Shown: one piece after another, positions 1-7,727 of the stretch | Position numbering within the stretch: the first letter of the stretch is position 1 | Layout of the letters: every line of letters starts with the position of its first letter | Assembly: GCA_028288875.1 (NCBI GenBank) | Contig: JAQGHK010000424.1 | Span: forward strand, 1 to 7,727 | Direction of reading: 5' to 3' | From: Phycisphaerales bacterium | Lineage (GTDB): Bacteria > Planctomycetota > Phycisphaerae > Tepidisphaerales > Tepidisphaeraceae | DNA length: 7,727 nt | Made by a program: the position numbers and the translations under genes | Notes under the pieces: model-generated | Databases searched by the model: none | The model's input: only the letters and a program-made list of their open reading frames with translations | What the model was told of the DNA's origin: nothing

Positions 1-98
1 GCGCGCACGCGTGATAGGGTGCGATTCCTTACATCCGCTCGCTTGCACGCGATAGCCGGAGCGGGGGCGATCGCTTGGCAGGTTCGCATGCCACGGAC

Positions 99-103
99 GG
101 AGG
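99..103 (+). promoter_or_regulatory. Shine-Dalgarno site for the poly-HAMP kinase
   Basis: GGAGG lies 9 bases upstream of the ATG at 113, which supports that start over other in-frame starts. The rest of the 1-112 leader shows no convincing sigma70 promoter. A TTGCAC at 43-48 has no -10 partner at the right distance, so the real promoter may lie upstream of the window. Confidence 0.75.
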
Positions 104-112
104 TTCGTTCTC

Positions 113-5305
<5,193 letters not shown>

Positions 5306-5306
5306 T

Positions 5307-5311
5307 GAGGA
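5307..5311 (+). promoter_or_regulatory. Shine-Dalgarno site for the second hybrid kinase
   Basis: GAGGA begins one base after the upstream gene's TAA stop and ends 9 bases before the ATG at 5321. It selects 5321 as the start. The ATG at 5311 opens a frame that stops after five codons (TGA at 5326). The 15-base gap leaves no room for a separate promoter or terminator, so the second kinase should be co-transcribed and possibly translationally coupled. Confidence 0.7.
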
Positions 5312-5320
5312 TGAATTCGA

Positions 5321-7471
5321 ATGCATGATCTCGCTCAGACGGGGGCGAAAAATCGATCGCAGAAAGCCAGCATCCTTATCGTGGATGACCGGCCGGAGAA
5401 GGTGCTCGCGCTCGAAGCGGTGCTGGAAGATCTGGGGCAGACGATCGTCACCGTCAACTCCGGACGCGAGGCGCTGCGCCAGGTGCTCCATCAGGACTTT
5501 TCGGTCATCCTGCTGGACGTCAATATGCCCGGCATGGACGGTTTTGAGACCGCCGAACTGATCCGCCAGCGGCCAAGTTCCAAGCACGTCCCGATCATTT
5601 TTATCACGGCCTTCACCGACGAGATGCACGCCTCACGCGGGTATTCGCTGGGGGCCGTCGATTACATCCAAGCGCCCGTGCTGCCGGAAATCCTGCGCAC
5701 CAAGGTGACGGTGTTTGTCGATCTGTTTCGCAAGAATTTGCAGCTGCGCGAGCAGACCGATTCGCTGCGCCACCACGCCGAGCAGCTGCAGGCGCTTGCA
5801 GCTGCGGCGGTGCAGATCAACTCGGCGATGTCGATTGATCAGATGTTGCTGACCATCGTCGACTCGGCGCGCGACGTGCTGGGCACGCACCAGGCGCTGC
5901 TGCTCTACTTGAACCCGTCGAATAATGGCCAGCCGCGGACGGTGTCGGTCGGTTCCTATTCCGAGCGGTATCGCGACTGGCGCGGGCGGCCGCTGGACTT
6001 GGCTACGGTCGCCAACACGGCCCTCGCCAAGTGCCGAACCTCAACACGGCTGACCGACACCGAACTGCGCGCCCACGCGGACTGGACCATCATGGGCAAC
6101 CTGGTGATCCCGCCCATTACCGGCGGCATGCTGGCCGCGCCACTCTGCGGCCGCGACGGGTCCAATCTGGGCTTGGTGTACGTCACCGATCCGCAAGGCG
6201 ACCCGTTCACTACGGATGACGACGCCATGCTGGTGCAACTAGCGCAAATGGGATCGATCGCCATCGAGAACACGCTCTACAGCCAGGAGCGCGAGGCCAA
6301 CCGTGCCAAGGACGAATTCCTCGGCACGCTTAGCCACGAGCTGCGGACGCCGCTGAACGCCATCCTCGGGTGGACGGAATTGATGAAAGACGAGCCGATG
6401 CCGGCCGAGGTGGGCCACGCCTTCGAGGTCATTGGCCGCAGCGCGCGGGCGCAGGCGACGCTGATCGAAGACCTCCTCGAGGTGTCGCGGATCAACAGCG
6501 GGAAACTGCAGATCACTGCAAGGTCGATGGACCTGGGCGGGGTGATCGAGGCGGTCGTCGAATCCATTCGGCCATCGGCCAGTACGAAGGGCGTGGCGCT
6601 GCAGTCGCAAAGCGGACCCTTGCCGGTGATTTCCGGCGACCCGGACCGGCTGCAGCAGGTGGTCTGGAATCTCCTGAGCAATGCCGTCAAATTCACGCCG
6701 GCCGGCGGGGCGGTGGTCGTCACCGCAGAGGCGTCGGTTGATAGCATCACGGTTCAGGTGCAGGACAATGGCCTGGGCATCGGACCGGAGTTCCTTCCGC
6801 ACGTCTTTGAACGCTTCCGTCAGGCTGACAGCAGCAATACCCGCCGCCACGGGGGCCTGGGAATCGGGCTGACCATCGTGAAGCAGATCGTTCAACTGCA
6901 CGGGGGATCGGTCTCCGTGAACAGTGACGGCGCGGGCCTTGGCTCGGTATTCTCGTTCACCATTCCCTTCGCATCCACTGTCGCGGCGGCGAATGATGCC
7001 GGCTTGCCCGTACCCGACGCTACTTCAGCCAATGCCGAGGTCAGTGTCGGAGCCGAGCCGTCGCTCGAAGGGCTGGCGGGGCTCGGCATCGTCCTTGTCG
7101 ATGACGACGATGACGCGCGCGAGGTCCTGACGGCCGTCCTGATCCGGCATGGGCTGCGTGTGTCGGCCGCAGCCTCAGCAGCCGAGGCGATGCAGCTGTG
7201 CCTGGCGCGACGTCCCGACCTGATCATCAGCGACATTTCCATGCCCGACGAGGACGGCTACTCATTCATCCGCCGCGTTCACGCGATGCCGGAGTCGGCG
7301 GTGCGGCGCATTCCTGCCATCGCCCTGACGGCCCACGCCCGCGCCAGTGACCGGGAGCGCACTTTGGAGGCGGGCTACAACGACCACGTCGCCAAGCCCG
7401 TGAACCCCGCCGATCTAATCACCGCCATCCGTCATGTCATGTCGCACGCGGCCGAAGCGCCGGCGAGCTGA
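5321..7471 (+). CDS. Hybrid histidine kinase with N- and C-terminal receivers (REC-GAF-HisKA-HATPase-REC)
   Basis: A 716-residue cytoplasmic kinase with no visible membrane segment. The N-terminal receiver (about 17-135) has Asp22/Asp23 and acceptor Asp66 in LLDVNMPGMDG, but the usual KP lysine is Ala118 (DYIQAPV). A short coiled linker (about 135-157) leads to a GAF domain (about 157-318). HisKA follows with LSHELRTPLN and phospho-acceptor His339. HATPase_c has N-box Asn454 (LLSNAVKFT), G1 DNGLGIG from Asp482, the F-box FERFRQAD and G2 HGGLGIGL at 510-517. An Ala/acid-rich linker (about 550-585) joins the C-terminal receiver (588-705), which is complete: an aspartate run Asp594-Asp598, acceptor Asp638 in SDISMPDEDG, and Lys692 in AKPV. 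This layout suggests a relay node: the N-terminal receiver may accept phosphate or a conformational signal from another kinase, plausibly the adjacent poly-HAMP protein, and modulate its own kinase core. No output domain is present. Its partner and stimulus cannot be told from sequence. Confidence 0.95.
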   Translation: MHDLAQTGAKNRSQKASILIVDDRPEKVLALEAVLEDLGQTIVTVNSGREALRQVLHQDFSVILLDVNMPGMDGFETAELIRQRPSSKHVPIIFITAFTDEMHASRGYSLGAVDYIQAPVLPEILRTKVTVFVDLFRKNLQLREQTDSLRHHAEQLQALAAAAVQINSAMSIDQMLLTIVDSARDVLGTHQALLLYLNPSNNGQPRTVSVGSYSERYRDWRGRPLDLATVANTALAKCRTSTRLTDTELRAHADWTIMGNLVIPPITGGMLAAPLCGRDGSNLGLVYVTDPQGDPFTTDDDAMLVQLAQMGSIAIENTLYSQEREANRAKDEFLGTLSHELRTPLNAILGWTELMKDEPMPAEVGHAFEVIGRSARAQATLIEDLLEVSRINSGKLQITARSMDLGGVIEAVVESIRPSASTKGVALQSQSGPLPVISGDPDRLQQVVWNLLSNAVKFTPAGGAVVVTAEASVDSITVQVQDNGLGIGPEFLPHVFERFRQADSSNTRRHGGLGIGLTIVKQIVQLHGGSVSVNSDGAGLGSVFSFTIPFASTVAAANDAGLPVPDATSANAEVSVGAEPSLEGLAGLGIVLVDDDDDAREVLTAVLIRHGLRVSAAASAAEAMQLCLARRPDLIISDISMPDEDGYSFIRRVHAMPESAVRRIPAIALTAHARASDRERTLEAGYNDHVAKPVNPADLITAIRHVMSHAAEAPAS

Positions 7472-7491
7472 ACGATGCGGCCGGTTCCGTG

Positions 7492-7520
7492 TTCAACACA
7501 GAGCCCGCCGCACGTACACT
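7492..7520 (+). promoter_or_regulatory. Candidate sigma70-like promoter before the oxidoreductase gene
   Basis: TTCAAC (7492-7497) and TACACT (7515-7520) are separated by 17 bases. They match the -35 and -10 consensus at 3 of 6 and 4 of 6 positions. The site sits in the 70-base gap (7472-7541) between the kinase stop and the next start, and would leave a leader of about 15-20 bases. Such partial matches are common by chance, so this is weak. No terminator hairpin with a T-run was seen in the gap, and read-through from the kinase operon is equally possible. Confidence 0.25.
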
Positions 7521-7535
7521 ACTGGCCTTACACCC

Positions 7536-7540
7536 AGGAG
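7536..7540 (+). promoter_or_regulatory. Shine-Dalgarno site for the oxidoreductase gene
   Basis: AGGAG ends 1 base before the ATG at 7542 and 4 bases before the ATG at 7545. The spacing favours 7545 as the real start, although both are in frame and differ by a single methionine. Confidence 0.55.
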
Positions 7541-7541
7541 C

Positions 7542-7727
7542 ATGATGAGTGATCGGAAGCGTTACGTAATTGTCGGTACGGGCGGCCGCTGCCGGATGTT
7601 CATTGAAAGCATGTACGGCCCACACGCCGCGCACGCAGAGCTGGTCGGCCTGTGCGATCTCTCCCAGACGCGGATGAACTATTACAACGCGGAAATTGCG
7701 AAAGAATACAAAGCTGCTCCGGTGCCC
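7542..7727 (+). CDS. Gfo/Idh/MocA-family oxidoreductase, N-terminal fragment
   Basis: The reading frame is open for 62 codons to the window edge, so the 3' end is missing. Residues 8-20 (YVIVGTGGRCRMF) form the first beta strand and glycine-rich loop of a Rossmann NAD(P)-binding fold, with the GTG-R pattern typical of Gfo/Idh/MocA dehydrogenases. Residues 33-40 (ELVGLCDL) look like the second strand, ending in Asp39; an acidic residue there usually favours NAD(H) over NADP(H). These enzymes usually oxidise or reduce sugars, inositols or related polyols, and are very numerous in planctomycetes. The catalytic EKP-type motif and substrate domain lie outside the window, so the substrate cannot be assigned. 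The start could be 7542 or 7545; the Shine-Dalgarno spacing favours 7545. The 70-base gap means it may or may not belong to the kinase operon. Confidence 0.8.
   Translation, partial: MMSDRKRYVIVGTGGRCRMFIESMYGPHAAHAELVGLCDLSQTRMNYYNAEIAKEYKAAPVP

Noticed and set aside
75..91. Possible sigma54 promoter (TTGGCA followed by a GC-containing -12 element)
   Set aside because: The GG and GC dinucleotides are 11 rather than 10 bases apart, and the -12 element is poor. Sigma54 promoters are strict about this spacing.
7490..7502. Short palindrome GTGTTCAACAC after the second kinase as a terminator or operator
   Set aside because: The arms are 5 bases with a single-base centre, which cannot form a stable hairpin loop, and no T-run follows. 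As an operator it is a single short site with no second copy, so it is not supported.

Overview
The window carries two complete, co-directional hybrid histidine kinase genes and the 5' end of a third gene for a Gfo/Idh/MocA-type oxidoreductase. The DNA is GC-rich, coding density is high, the Shine-Dalgarno sites are clear and there is no sign of introns, so the source is bacterial. A cytoplasmic poly-HAMP kinase, a REC-GAF-kinase-REC protein and a Gfo/Idh/MocA oxidoreductase together fit Planctomycetota (Phycisphaerae-like) or a similar environmental phylum. That assignment is inference with low confidence: the window holds no rRNA or marker gene.

Layout. Bases 1-112 are a short leader with a good ribosome binding site (GGAGG at 99-103) and no convincing promoter. 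Bases 113-5305 encode a 1730-residue soluble kinase: a half HAMP module, eight tandem ~92-residue HAMP units, a GAF domain, a coiled coil, HisKA (His1046), HATPase_c and three receiver domains. Only 15 bases later, 5321-7471 encodes a 716-residue protein with the order REC-GAF-HisKA(His339)-HATPase_c-REC. The two are almost certainly one operon. A 70-base gap holds a possible sigma70-like promoter and a Shine-Dalgarno site, followed by a Gfo/Idh/MocA gene that runs off the window at 7727.

How they may work together. Neither kinase has a transmembrane segment or signal peptide, so both should be cytoplasmic. The HAMP array is expected to act as a long helical signal transducer or switch ahead of the kinase core, as in the fungal Nik1/Os-1 group III kinases. 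Between them the proteins carry five receiver domains but no recognisable Hpt domain and no DNA-binding or enzymatic output domain. Any phosphorelay must therefore be completed by proteins encoded elsewhere. The first gene's second receiver has lost the phospho-acceptor aspartate and the acidic pair, so it is probably a pseudo-receiver.

The most notable points are an abrupt change of codon use inside the poly-HAMP array near base 1060 (possible recombination or assembly chimera), a 44-base exact repeat spaced exactly one HAMP unit (276 bp), and the pattern of intact and degenerate receivers. I found no tRNA, rRNA, CRISPR array, insertion sequence or clear terminator. The families are known ones; I do not see a wholly new system here.
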